Below are positions 17,042 to 25,719 of a DNA stretch of 64,000 bases, piece by piece. Each line of letters starts with the position of its first letter. The stretch's first letter is position 1. This DNA is from CAZDQL01 sp964507325 (GTDB lineage Bacteria > Planctomycetota > UBA1135 > GCA-002686595): NCBI GenBank assembly GCA_964507325.1, contig CAZDQL010000028.1, forward strand, positions 3,240-67,239, read 5' to 3'. The notes beneath the pieces are model-generated. The model did no database searches. It had not been told where the DNA came from and saw only the letters and a program-made list of their open reading frames with translations. The translations under genes were made by a program, and so were the position numbers.

Positions 17042-18205
17042 ATGCGAGTCCTGATCTGCGCGCTCCTCCTGACGGCGGCGTCCTGCCGCGCTACCGGAAA
17101 CTCCGAGCCGGAGTGGGGCAGGCCCCTGCCCTACGGTGCTCCAGCCCTGATCCCCCTGGGCCCCGACGAGACGCCCCCCGCCGTCGGGCACGTTTGGCTG
17201 GAACGCACCGCCATCCGGCCCGCGCTGGAGCGTTCCATCGGATGGACCCGGGGGTCCTGGGCGACCGGCCACTTCCCCATCGCCGGCGTCACCCACGAGC
17301 GCGCTCTGGCGAGCCTTGAGCGCTTCGCGACCTTGCTCGACACCGCCCGCGGCGCGGAGGACTTCGACGCCGCCGTGCGCGAGGAGTTCCAGTGGCTGAA
17401 GAGCGCGGGCTGGGACGGTGCCGGGGGCGGAGTCCTCTTCACCGGCTACTGCACGCCGATCCTCGAGGGCAGCCTGACCCCCGGTGGTCCCTATCGGCAC
17501 AGCCTCTACGCCTTGCCCCCCGATCTGGAGAAGGCGCCCGACGGCACGATCCTCGGTCAGCGCACCATCGATGGCCTGCGCCCCTACCCCACGCGCAAGG
17601 TGATCGAGGCCTCGCACATGCTCGAGGGCCGGGGACTGGAGCTCATCTACCTGAGGGATCCCCTCGACGCCTTCATCGCCCACGTCAACGGCTCGGCGAT
17701 CGTGCGCCTGCCCGACGGGGCCGAGGCGCGTTTCGGGTACGCGGGCAAGAACGGCCGCTCCTACACCTCGCTCGGCGCCGAGCTGGTGCGCGACGGACAA
17801 CTCGAACGCGATGAGGTGAGCCTGGCCACCATCCGCGCCTGGGCGGCGCGCAATCCCGAGCTGATCGGGCAGTATCTGCAGCGCAACGACTCCTACGTCT
17901 TCTTCACTGCGATCGATGGGAACCCGCGCGGCTCCCTGAACGTGGAGGTCACGGCCCACCGCACCCTGGCGACCGACAAGGCGCTCTTCCCGCGGGGGGC
18001 GCTGTGCTACGTGGACACCCGGCTGCCGCTCGGCGGCGGACGGGAGACGGTCTTCCGCCAGATGATGCTCGACCAGGACACGGGAGGGGCGATCCGCACG
18101 GCGGGGCGCGCCGACCTCTACCTGGGGGTGGGCCCCGAGGCGGAGCGCCGCGCGGGGGCGATGCGGTCGAAGGGGCAGCTCTACTACCTGTTCCTCAAGG
18201 AGTGA
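17042..18205 (+). CDS. mltA: Membrane-bound lytic murein transglycosylase A
   Basis: A 387-residue lipoprotein: MRVLICALLLTAASC gives a lipobox with Cys at 15. The MltA domain covers the middle (FTGYCTPILEGSLT, LYALPPDLEKAP, VIEASHMLEGRGLELIYLRDPLDAFIAHVNGSA). The C-terminal 3D domain ends with MLDQDTGGAIRTAGRADLYLG and LYYLFLK, including the conserved Asp residues of the active site. The enzyme cleaves the MurNAc-GlcNAc bond of peptidoglycan, forming 1,6-anhydro ends, and its presence implies a murein sacculus. The ATG 17042 starts the signal peptide; an earlier in-frame GTG at 17015 would hide it. It lies 63 bp downstream of the LuxR gene and has its own -10-like TAGGGT at 17008-17013. Confidence 0.92.
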   Translation: MRVLICALLLTAASCRATGNSEPEWGRPLPYGAPALIPLGPDETPPAVGHVWLERTAIRPALERSIGWTRGSWATGHFPIAGVTHERALASLERFATLLDTARGAEDFDAAVREEFQWLKSAGWDGAGGGVLFTGYCTPILEGSLTPGGPYRHSLYALPPDLEKAPDGTILGQRTIDGLRPYPTRKVIEASHMLEGRGLELIYLRDPLDAFIAHVNGSAIVRLPDGAEARFGYAGKNGRSYTSLGAELVRDGQLERDEVSLATIRAWAARNPELIGQYLQRNDSYVFFTAIDGNPRGSLNVEVTAHRTLATDKALFPRGALCYVDTRLPLGGGRETVFRQMMLDQDTGGAIRTAGRADLYLGVGPEAERRAGAMRSKGQLYYLFLKE

Positions 18206-18264
18206 GCGGCTTCGGACCGGAGCGTTGAGGGCGCGCCCTCCAGGGGCGAAGATACGGGCCAGCC

Positions 18265-19038
18265 ATGTCCGAGCTGATCGCTCTCTTCGTCGTCATCCTC
18301 GTATCCCTGATCGTGGTGCGGGTGGGGACGATCGCTCTGGCCAAGACAGGGCTGTCGCGGGACGTGGCCGGGTTCCAGGCGCAGTCCGCCTTCATGGGGG
18401 TGGGCTTCACCACCACCGAGGCGGAGACGGTCGTGCAGCACCCGGTGCGGCGCAAGATCGTGCGCCTGCTGATGCTGGTCGGCTTCGTGGCGGTGACCTC
18501 CGCCCTGGGAACGCTCGTGCTGACCTTCACGCGCGACTCGCCGGGGGGTGTCTCCCTGGGGTACAAGCTCCTGGCCCTGGGACTGGGACTGGCCCTCGTC
18601 CTGACCGGCCTGCGCCTCGGCCCGGTCGATCGACTGATGAACCGGGTGATCTCGCAGGCGCTCGAGGGGATGGGCTCCCTCCACCCCCTCGACTACGAGG
18701 AGCTCCTGCACCTGGACAAGGGGTACACCGTCGCCGTGGTGCCGGTGACCGAGGGGAGCTGGATCGCCAGCGGCACCCTGCGGCAGCTCGCTCTGGCGCG
18801 GGAGGGTCTATTGGTGCTCAACGTCGAACGCGCCAACGGGCACGTGATCGGTACCCCGTCCCCCGACACCCAGCTCATGCACGGAGATCGGTCCCTGATC
18901 TACGGACACGAGGACGACCTGAGGACCTTGCGCCAGAGGCTCGCCGACTGGCGTGGGGACGCGGAACACAGGAAGGCGATGAGCCGCCTCGAGGAGCGGC
19001 GCGCGGACGAGGCCGCGGAGGACGAAGAGGGTCCCTGA
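18265..19038 (+). CDS. Membrane protein with C-terminal RCK_C (TrkA-C) domain
   Basis: A 257-residue protein with three membrane helices in the first ~120 residues (MSELIALFVVILVSLIVV; IVRLLMLVGFVAVTSALGTL; KLLALGLGLALVLTGLRL). A GFTTTEAE turn lies between the first two. A cytoplasmic RCK_C/TrkA-C-type domain follows (~145-225: YTVAVVPVTEGSWIASGTLRQL... NGHVIGTPSPDTQLMHGDRSLIYGHEDDLRTL). A charged tail ends the protein. RCK_C domains bind ligands and gate ion transport. The membrane part is too small for a complete K+ channel pore, so it may be a subunit or a sensor. It may be co-transcribed with the small gene that follows 25 bp downstream. Confidence 0.75.
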   Translation: MSELIALFVVILVSLIVVRVGTIALAKTGLSRDVAGFQAQSAFMGVGFTTTEAETVVQHPVRRKIVRLLMLVGFVAVTSALGTLVLTFTRDSPGGVSLGYKLLALGLGLALVLTGLRLGPVDRLMNRVISQALEGMGSLHPLDYEELLHLDKGYTVAVVPVTEGSWIASGTLRQLALAREGLLVLNVERANGHVIGTPSPDTQLMHGDRSLIYGHEDDLRTLRQRLADWRGDAEHRKAMSRLEERRADEAAEDEEGP

Positions 19039-19063
19039 GCCGCTTCCGAGGTACGCTAGGCGC

Positions 19064-19306
19064 ATGCCCGAGTACGACGTCACCAGCTACAGCGTGGAGC
19101 CGGTGGAGGGGGACGATCAGGTCGCCGTCACCATCCACGCCTCCGACGGCAACAAGTGGGAGTACGGCATCCCCTTCAGCCGCACCTCAGGTCGCTACAC
19201 CTTCGAGGAGATCGACATCCTGGCGGCGGACTTCGGCGACGCCTTTGCCGAGGAGCTCAGCGAGAAGATCGATCGGGTCGTCGAGCGGTTGGTGGAGGAG
19301 GGCTAG
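19064..19306 (+). CDS. Small conserved-looking acidic protein, function unknown
   Basis: An 80-residue soluble, acidic protein with a predicted beta-rich first half (YDVTSYSVEPVEGDDQVAVTIH, then WEYGIPFSRTSGRYTF) and a helical tail (EEIDILAADFGDAFAEELSEKIDRVVERLVEEG). No family is recognised. A -10-like TACGCT at 19052 lies just before the ATG. Its stop is 3 bp from the stop of the convergent TPR gene. Confidence 0.65.
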   Translation: MPEYDVTSYSVEPVEGDDQVAVTIHASDGNKWEYGIPFSRTSGRYTFEEIDILAADFGDAFAEELSEKIDRVVERLVEEG

Positions 19307-19309
19307 GGG

Positions 19310-20245
19310 CTAATCGCCGCGGCGTGCGAGGAGCGCCTCCAGCCGCCCCAGCAGCTCCGGGTCGCTGGTGATGGCGCGGGCGTGGGTGGTCAGACGCCCG
19401 AGGCGTTCCCACTCGCCCCGCTCGGCACGCAGTTCGGCCAGGCGCATGAGGGTATCCAGGTCCGCGGGGTCGATCTCCAGGGCGCGCTGCAAGTCGGCCG
19501 CGGCGCCGGCGAGGTCCCCCACCGCCAGGCGCAGTCGGCCGTAGAGGGCGTGGACCTCGGCCCGCCCGGGTGCTCGGGCGGCGGCGCGCTCCAACCAACG
19601 CACGGCGGGAGACAGGGCGGCTCCTCCGGCACTCAGGGCCAGGGCCCCGGCGACGAGAGCGTCGTCGACGGATGCGGCCCCTCGCTCGAAGGCGACGCCC
19701 CAAGCCGCCAGGGCCGCGTCGGTGTAACCGGCCCGCCCTTCCGCCAGTGCCAGCAGTCGCTGCGCCGCGCCGTCGTCGGGGGTCAGGCGGACCAGCTCGC
19801 GCAGGGGGGGCAGCGCCGCGGGATCGCCGCGAGCGAGCAGGAGCTCCCCCAGGTGCTTGCGCGCTGCGCTCGCGTCAGGATCGGCCGCGCAGGCCTCGGT
19901 CAGGACCTCGATCGCTTCGGCCCCGCGCCCCTGATCGACCAGGAGCCGCGCCAGATCCTGCGCCAGGGCGGTGTCGACCACCCCGCGCGCCCGCGCGCCC
20001 GCCAGGATGCGGCAGGCTCCGGCGGGATCGCCCTGCCTCTCCAGTGCCCGCGCCAGGCCACGCGCCGCTCGTGGGTCGCGGCCGCCGCGCTCAGCGAGCA
20101 GGCGCTGCCAGGTTTCGCCCGCCTCGAGCCAGCGCCCTCGCTCCTCGGCATGGAGCGCGCGGTCGGCGAGCCCGTCGGCAGTTCCCTCGGGCGCGGCGCA
20201 GGCAGCGACCAAGAGGAGCAGGAGGGCGCGTGTGGAGGAGGCCAC
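19310..20245 (-). CDS. TPR-repeat lipoprotein
   Basis: A 311-residue protein starting at GTG, with a lipoprotein signal (ALLLLLVAACAAP; lipid-modified Cys about 16). The rest is a series of ~34-residue TPR units, for example LADRALHAEERGRWLEAGETWQRLLAE, AEVHALYGRLRLAVGDLAGAAADLQRALEIDPADL and DTLMRLAELRAERGEWERLGRL. TPR solenoids act as protein docking scaffolds, here at the outer or cytoplasmic membrane surface. It is divergently transcribed from the MoxR ATPase (72 bp apart), so the two may share regulation. Confidence 0.8.
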   Translation of the reverse strand: MASSTRALLLLLVAACAAPEGTADGLADRALHAEERGRWLEAGETWQRLLAERGGRDPRAARGLARALERQGDPAGACRILAGARARGVVDTALAQDLARLLVDQGRGAEAIEVLTEACAADPDASAARKHLGELLLARGDPAALPPLRELVRLTPDDGAAQRLLALAEGRAGYTDAALAAWGVAFERGAASVDDALVAGALALSAGGAALSPAVRWLERAAARAPGRAEVHALYGRLRLAVGDLAGAAADLQRALEIDPADLDTLMRLAELRAERGEWERLGRLTTHARAITSDPELLGRLEALLARRGD

Positions 20246-20316
20246 GAGGACCGATGGTAGGCGGCGGGGCGGGAAACGCCCACGGGCGCGACGGCGCTTT
20301 GGCAGAATGGCGCTCC

Positions 20317-21315
<999 letters not shown>

Positions 21316-21332
21316 GAGAGCCCCTCGTCCAC

Positions 21333-21770
21333 CTAGCGACGGTCGGGATCGGGCGATTCGGCGAGTCTCAAGAGCACCGCTGACGGCGCTGAGCCCTCGG
21401 AGATCAGCGCGGGTGACTTCTCACGCGGGAAGTCGGAGATGTCCGCGGTGGCGTACAGCGCGCGACCTGTCCGCAGCGCCTCGCGGGCGACCGCCACCAT
21501 CACTGGGGATTCGCCCGAGGCGCTGGGCGGGATCAGGTAGGTCTTCTGCGAGAGCTCGAACGCCAGCTGGTAGTGGCCGGTGGCGGTGGGCTCGAGCTCG
21601 ACCACCCGCTCCTGGAAGTACTCGCGGCCCTGCTCTCGATCGAATCGGTAGTACTCGGAGGGGGAGGCGTTCGTCGTCGCCTCGTGACCGCGACAAGCCG
21701 AGGTGCAGGGCAGGAGCCCGAGCAGGCAGGCCACTGCGAGCGTCTGCGGAGTTCGGTGCGGGTGGATCAT
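21333..21770 (-). CDS. Small lipoprotein of unknown function
   Basis: A 145-residue protein beginning MIHPHRTPQ, with hydrophobic stretch TLAVACLLGLLPCTSAC (lipidation Cys about 26). The mature part is polar, with SEYYRFDREQGREYFQERVVELEPT and VMVAVAREALRTGRALYATADI. I do not recognise the family. A longer in-frame start at 21836 is less likely because it would bury the signal peptide. It lies 3' to 3' with the MoxR gene, whose stop is 17 bp away. Confidence 0.6.
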   Translation of the reverse strand: MIHPHRTPQTLAVACLLGLLPCTSACRGHEATTNASPSEYYRFDREQGREYFQERVVELEPTATGHYQLAFELSQKTYLIPPSASGESPVMVAVAREALRTGRALYATADISDFPREKSPALISEGSAPSAVLLRLAESPDPDRR

Positions 21771-21873
21771 CGTCTGCGGATCTCCTGCTGGTGGGGATGC
21801 GTTGAATCTACGCACCCCCCAGCGATCCTCGGTCACGGCCGGGTAACGGGGTCACCCGCCCTGCCGCTGCCAT

Positions 21874-22128
21874 CTAGAACGGGTCCAGGACGATCGCCAA
21901 GTAGACGAAGGAGGGCACGACCAACAGCAGGGTCGCGCGGCGTCCGCGGGTGATCAGCCCGAGCACCAGGGCAGCGGCGGCCGTGGCGATGCTGGCCCAC
22001 CCCAGGATCAAGGACCCCACGCCACCCACCCCCGCGACGGCCGCGAGCAAGAGCGAGACGGGCGTGGCGAGGAGACAGAGGATGCCGGCGACAAGCAGCC
22101 GGCGGTCGCGGGAGGGGGAGGGGTCCAT
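21874..22128 (-). CDS. Small integral membrane protein
   Basis: An 84-residue protein with three hydrophobic helices after a short basic/polar start (RRLLVAGILCLLATPVSLLLAAVAG; GSLILGWASIATAAAALVLGL; RRATLLLVVPSFVYLAIVL). It resembles the small DUF4190-type multi-pass proteins in style, but the assignment is uncertain. It is divergent from the nitrilase/NAD synthetase pair. Confidence 0.6.
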   Translation of the reverse strand: MDPSPSRDRRLLVAGILCLLATPVSLLLAAVAGVGGVGSLILGWASIATAAAALVLGLITRGRRATLLLVVPSFVYLAIVLDPF

Positions 22129-22191
22129 CGCGTGCCTCGAGGCAAGATCGTACCCCTACCCCCTCGCGTGGGTCGCGAATCGTCTCCGTGC

Positions 22192-22197
22192 TATCCT
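22192..22197 (+). promoter_or_regulatory. Possible -10 element of the nitrilase-nadE operon
   Basis: TATCCT preceded by GC, 24 nt before the ATG. It matches the TANNNT elements before other starts in this window. No clear -35 hexamer. Confidence 0.35.
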
Positions 22198-22220
22198 CCG
22201 AGTTCCCCCAAGCCCCCGCC

Positions 22221-23084
22221 ATGAACTGCCTCGTACGCCTGGCCCAGGTCGACGCCCAGCTCGGGAATCCGAGCTCCAACCTCGAGGCCCATCTGGCCGA
22301 GATCGAACGTGCCGTCGGCGACGGCGTGGACCTGATCGTCTTTCCGGAGCTCTCGCTCACCGGCTACTTCCTGAAGGACCAGACCGCCGAGGTGGCGGTG
22401 GCGGCGGACGCCGAGCTGCTGGCTCCGCTCAGGGAGCGCTCGCGGGCGATCTCGATCGTGGCCGGCTTCGTCGAGCTCGGCCGCGACGGGCGGGTCTACA
22501 ACGCAGTGGGCTTCTTCGAGGACGGCCGTCTGCTGCACGTGCACCGCAAGGTGCATCTCGTGACGTACGGCATGTTCGAGGAGAGCCGTGACCTGGCCGC
22601 CGGCGAGGAATTCGTGACCGTCGAGTCGAAGCACGGGCGCTTCGGACTCCTGACCTGCGAAGACGCCTGGCACGTGGATGGCGCCTACCTCTACTTCCTC
22701 GACGGCGCGGACGCCCTGCTGATCGGCTCGGCGGGGCCCGGCCGGGGGGTGACGGGAGCGTGCGGGGAGCTGGAGTCGAATCGGGTCTGGCGCACCCTGC
22801 AGGAGGCCTTGGCGCTCTTCTTCCGCACCTGGGTGCTCTACTGCAACCGCGTCGGTTGGGAGGACGGCATCCTCTTCGCCGGAGCCAGTCGGGTGGTCGA
22901 TCCCTCCGGCGGCGAAGCCGGACCGACCTTGGGATTCGACCCGGGATACCTCGACCAACGCCTCGACGGCGCCGAGCTCGAGCGGGCGCGCATCAAGACT
23001 CCGCTGCGACGCGACGAACGGCCGTGGATCCTGGCGCGCGCTCTCCACCAGCGCCTCGGCCTCCAGCCGCCGGAGGAGGAGTGA
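22221..23084 (+). CDS. Nitrilase-fold glutaminase subunit of a split NAD synthetase (inferred)
   Basis: A 287-residue carbon-nitrogen hydrolase with an intact catalytic triad: Glu43 (FPELSLTGYF), Lys110 (HRKVHLVTYGMFEE) and Cys146 (LLTCEDAWH). The surrounding motifs match the glutaminase domain of glutamine-dependent NAD+ synthetases. Its stop overlaps the next start (GTGA), and the next gene is the synthetase domain. I infer that it hydrolyses glutamine and passes ammonia to NadE as a separate polypeptide. ATG 22221 is used rather than an upstream in-frame start because it begins at the first beta strand (NCLVRLAQVDAQLG). Confidence 0.8.
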   Translation: MNCLVRLAQVDAQLGNPSSNLEAHLAEIERAVGDGVDLIVFPELSLTGYFLKDQTAEVAVAADAELLAPLRERSRAISIVAGFVELGRDGRVYNAVGFFEDGRLLHVHRKVHLVTYGMFEESRDLAAGEEFVTVESKHGRFGLLTCEDAWHVDGAYLYFLDGADALLIGSAGPGRGVTGACGELESNRVWRTLQEALALFFRTWVLYCNRVGWEDGILFAGASRVVDPSGGEAGPTLGFDPGYLDQRLDGAELERARIKTPLRRDERPWILARALHQRLGLQPPEEE

Positions 23085-23902
23085 GCGGGCTCGACATCGA
23101 CTCGGTGCTGGTCACCGACCTCCTGGTGCGCTTCCTGCGCGCCGAGGCGGGCAAGTTCGGTTTCTCCCGGGGGGTGTTGGGCCTCTCCGGAGGGGTCGAC
23201 TCGGCGGTTTCCTGTGCGCTGGCGGCGCGGGCCTTCGGGCCGGAGAACGTGCTCGCGATCCTGATGCCCTACCGCACCAGCGCCGCCGACAGCTTGACCG
23301 ACGCCGCCGAGGTGGCGCGGGTGACCGGGGTGCGCTCCAAGACGGTCGACATCAGCGCCATGGTGGACGGCTACCTGGATCAGGAGGGGGTCGAGGAGCG
23401 CATGCGCCGCGGCAACGTGATGGCGCGGGCGCGGATGGTGGTGCTCTACGACCACTCCGCGGTGGAGGGGTCGCTCGTCATCGGCACCAGCAACAAGACC
23501 GAGCTTCTGCTCGGCTACTCGACCCAGTGGGGGGACTCCGCCAGCGCCTTGAACCCCCTGGGCGATCTCTACAAGCACCAGGTCTACCAGCTCGCCCGGC
23601 ACCTGGAGCTGCCCGCTGCGGTGGTGGCGAAGGCCCCCTCGGCGGACCTCTTCGCGGGCCAGAGCGACGAGGAGGAGCTGGGCTTCAGCTACGCCGAGGC
23701 GGACCGCATCCTGGTCGAGCTGGTGGACCGGCGCTGCCGCGAGCAGGAGCTGGTGGCTGCCGGCTTCGACCCCGAGCTGGTGCGCCGACTGGTGGATCGC
23801 ATCGTCCTGAACCAGTACAAGCGCCTGCCCCCCATCATCGCCAAGCTGGGGGAGCGCACGATCAACCAGGACTTCCGCTACCTGCGCTCCTGGAGGCACT
23901 GA
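23081..23902 (+). CDS. nadE: NAD+ synthase (synthetase subunit)
   Basis: A 273-residue N-type ATP pyrophosphatase. The PP-loop is LSGGVDSAVS (about residues 33-42), and other family motifs include ILMPYRTS, GTSNKTELLLGYSTQWGDSASALNPLGDLYKHQVYQLA and KAPSADLF with a GQSDEEELGFSY segment. It converts deamido-NAD, ATP and ammonia to NAD+. On its own this is the short, ammonia-type NadE, but it is fused translationally (GTGA overlap) to a glutaminase-like gene. The pair therefore should act as a two-subunit glutamine-dependent enzyme. The stop is 4 bp from the stop of the convergent ArsR gene. Confidence 0.93.
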   Translation: MSGLDIDSVLVTDLLVRFLRAEAGKFGFSRGVLGLSGGVDSAVSCALAARAFGPENVLAILMPYRTSAADSLTDAAEVARVTGVRSKTVDISAMVDGYLDQEGVEERMRRGNVMARARMVVLYDHSAVEGSLVIGTSNKTELLLGYSTQWGDSASALNPLGDLYKHQVYQLARHLELPAAVVAKAPSADLFAGQSDEEELGFSYAEADRILVELVDRRCREQELVAAGFDPELVRRLVDRIVLNQYKRLPPIIAKLGERTINQDFRYLRSWRH

Positions 23903-23906
23903 GCGG

Positions 23907-24530
23907 TCAGCTCGAACGCGCCCCCTTGCGCACCGACCGGCCGCGGTCCGTCCACCGGTAAACGCCTGCCTGGCGTTCCATGTAGCGTCCGATGATGAAC
24001 TCGCGACGGATGGTGCAGAAGTCGGGGTGGATCTTCCCGATGAGCTGATTGAGCTTTGCTTCTCTGAACGAGCTCTGATCGGGCAGCCGGCGCAGGATCT
24101 CCTCGAACACGATCTCCTTCTTCCGTCGCTGGGCGGGGATCGACACCAGCCGCGGTCCGTCGAAGAAGGCGTTCAGGACCTTGCGCTTCTCCTGATCGAC
24201 GTCGGGGCCCGCCGCAAACTGCTGCACCCGCTCCTTCTTCAGGAAGGGGATGATCGCCTCGCGCAGCCGCTCGTAGTCGAGCTTGACGTAGGTGTAGGGC
24301 GGGCGGCGCTCCTCGCTCAGGAGCCCCAGGCCGCGCAGCGTCTGCAGGTGATGGGTGACCGTCCCCGGGGCGATCTTGAGGGTCTCGGCGAGCTCCTGTC
24401 CGCAGCGCTCCTCCTCGACGAGGAGCCCCATGATCCTGAGCCGCACCGGATCGGCCAGGGCCTTGAAGAGGTCGACCACCTGGTCGACGTCGGGCGCCGC
24501 CGGGGGGGTCTTGGGCTTGGATCGTGCCAT
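23907..24530 (-). CDS. ArsR-type helix-turn-helix regulator with DUF2087 domain
   Basis: A 207-residue two-domain regulator. The N-terminal winged helix (~12-95) has LFKALADPVRLRIMGLLVEEERCGQELAETLKIAPGTVTHHLQTL, the ArsR pattern; the CGQELA Cys is not part of a complete metal-binding pair. The C-terminal half (~115-200), with KVLNAFFDGPRLVSIPAQRRKKEIVFEEIL and FCTIRREFIIGRYMERQAGVYRW, matches DUF2087, often found alone or after ArsR domains. The A+T-rich stretch 24600-24640 just upstream (unusual for this genome) is the likely promoter/operator. The ligand is unknown. Confidence 0.85.
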   Translation of the reverse strand: MARSKPKTPPAAPDVDQVVDLFKALADPVRLRIMGLLVEEERCGQELAETLKIAPGTVTHHLQTLRGLGLLSEERRPPYTYVKLDYERLREAIIPFLKKERVQQFAAGPDVDQEKRKVLNAFFDGPRLVSIPAQRRKKEIVFEEILRRLPDQSSFREAKLNQLIGKIHPDFCTIRREFIIGRYMERQAGVYRWTDRGRSVRKGARSS

Positions 24531-24597
24531 GCTGCCTTCCTCTGCTCGCAGGCCCCGCTCCCCCGGCCCGCGCGGCCGGAGAGCCTTTCGGTGGCCA

Positions 24598-24640
24598 TCA
24601 TTTCAATATCTATCAAATTGGCGGGCGCTAAATCAAACGC
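24598..24640 (-). promoter_or_regulatory. A+T-rich promoter/operator region of the ArsR-DUF2087 gene
   Basis: A 40-bp stretch containing ATTTCAATATCTATCAAATTGG is strikingly A+T-rich against a 68% G+C background. It includes an imperfect CAAT-N10-ATTG dyad. It lies about 70-110 bp upstream of the start, on the side where the promoter of the minus-strand gene must be. Confidence 0.4.
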
Positions 24641-24937
24641 GTGGCGCAGGAAAAGCCCGGGGCGGGCCGCCGCCCTCCCCTCCCACAACCCAGCGGCTGC
24701 CGGTGGTGAAGACGATCGTCGTCACCGGAAAGGGCTCTCCGCGAAGCGGGGGCCCTGCTTCGCCTCGGAGTTGAGCCGGACGGCGTAGGTCGTGTGCGGC
24801 TCGAGGGGCAGGATCGGCAACTCGAGCTCGGTCGCGCTGCGCCGCGGGTCGAGACCCTCCTTCGCGAGCTCGGGGCAAGAAGCCAGCGTCCGATACTCAG
24901 AGCGTCCGGCTAGCGCGCGATCTCGGCTCGGCGAAGC
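24633..24937 (-). pseudogene. Decayed fragment of an exported beta-domain (Ig-like) protein
   Basis: On the minus strand one frame (24937-24722) has no start codon but reads as plausible protein: SEYRTLASCPELAKEGLDP, then TELELPILPLEPHTTYAVRLNSEAKQG. It ends at a TGA. The coding sense continues in a second frame as PFPVTTIVFTTGSR to 24633. The alternation of Leu-Pro, Tyr-Ala-Val-Arg-Leu and a final Phe-Thr-Thr strand resembles the Ig-like domains of exported planctomycetal proteins. I read this as a frameshifted, 5'-truncated remnant. Upstream, 24897-25112 also reads sensibly for ~40 codons (HGTSYVPRNLRSPRLSFAEP) in a third frame and may be more of it. The rest of 24531-25065 shows nothing else. 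Confidence 0.4.
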
Positions 24938-25065
24938 TCAGGCGCGGGGAGCGGAGATTGCGGGGCACGTAGCTCGTGCCGTGGGCAGGATCGGACCGCG
25001 CCAGCGGTGTGCTGCCACCCCCCAAGAAGATGACCGCCAGGCACCGGATGGCGTAGGGGGAGCGC

Positions 25066-25518
25066 TCAATCCTCGAGCAAGCGACGCGACAGGTCGTCGA
25101 AGTCGCAGGCATCGATCTCCTCCCGCTGGATGGCTCCCATCTCGGAGAAGCGCTTGTGCTCGTCGGGGGAGGACATCTCCACGTTGGCGCGCCGGGGCAT
25201 GCTCGGCGGGCGAGTGACTTCCTCCGTGCGCCGCACGACCTGGGCGAGGTTCTCGGGCAGGCCCTCGGGCAGCGCCTCCCGGCGCTCGAGGGCGCGCTTG
25301 GCGCGGCGGCAGACCTCCAGCGTGCTGGCCAGATTGGTCTTGATCTTGATCAGGCGCTCGACGTCCGGAGCGGGGCCCGACAGAGAACGCTTGACCTTGG
25401 CATTGGCCACCTCCAACACCGCGATCAGGCAGTTCAGCTTGCGCGTGAGTCGCTCCCTGTACTCGGGGTCGTCGAGATCCGACTCGCGGAAGGGCTCGTT
25501 GGAGGGCTGATCGGACAT
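25066..25518 (-). CDS. Uncharacterised helical protein
   Basis: A 150-residue soluble, charged protein. The first ~80 residues are predicted helical (YRERLTRKLNCLIAVLEVANAKVKRSL, VERLIKIKTNLASTLEVCRRAKRALERRE). The second half is polar and less ordered, ending DACDFDDLSRRLLED. No family or catalytic motif is recognised. It is separated by about 200 bp from the RseB-like gene upstream on the same strand; that gap (25519-25719) holds nothing I can identify. Confidence 0.65.
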   Translation of the reverse strand: MSDQPSNEPFRESDLDDPEYRERLTRKLNCLIAVLEVANAKVKRSLSGPAPDVERLIKIKTNLASTLEVCRRAKRALERREALPEGLPENLAQVVRRTEEVTRPPSMPRRANVEMSSPDEHKRFSEMGAIQREEIDACDFDDLSRRLLED

Positions 25519-25719
25519 CGTTGCGTCGGGCCTGGGTCAGAGATGGGCTGCGGGCGCTGCGAACACCTCAAGGTACCCCGGAATCCTGGTCTCGGTCGGC
25601 CTCCGGGGGTGAAGCGACGCCCATACCGCCCATGCAGAAACCTTTTCCGGACGGGCCGCCGACGGCGGGGCTCATTCCGCGACCAAATCCCCTGCGAGCC
25701 CCGGGAACGACCCTGAGTG

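Noticed and set aside
24719..24727. Second candidate UGA selenocysteine in the 24.7-kb fragment
   Set aside because: Reading through that TGA gives no conserved sequence; the coding sense continues in a different frame, so it is a frameshift, not Sec.
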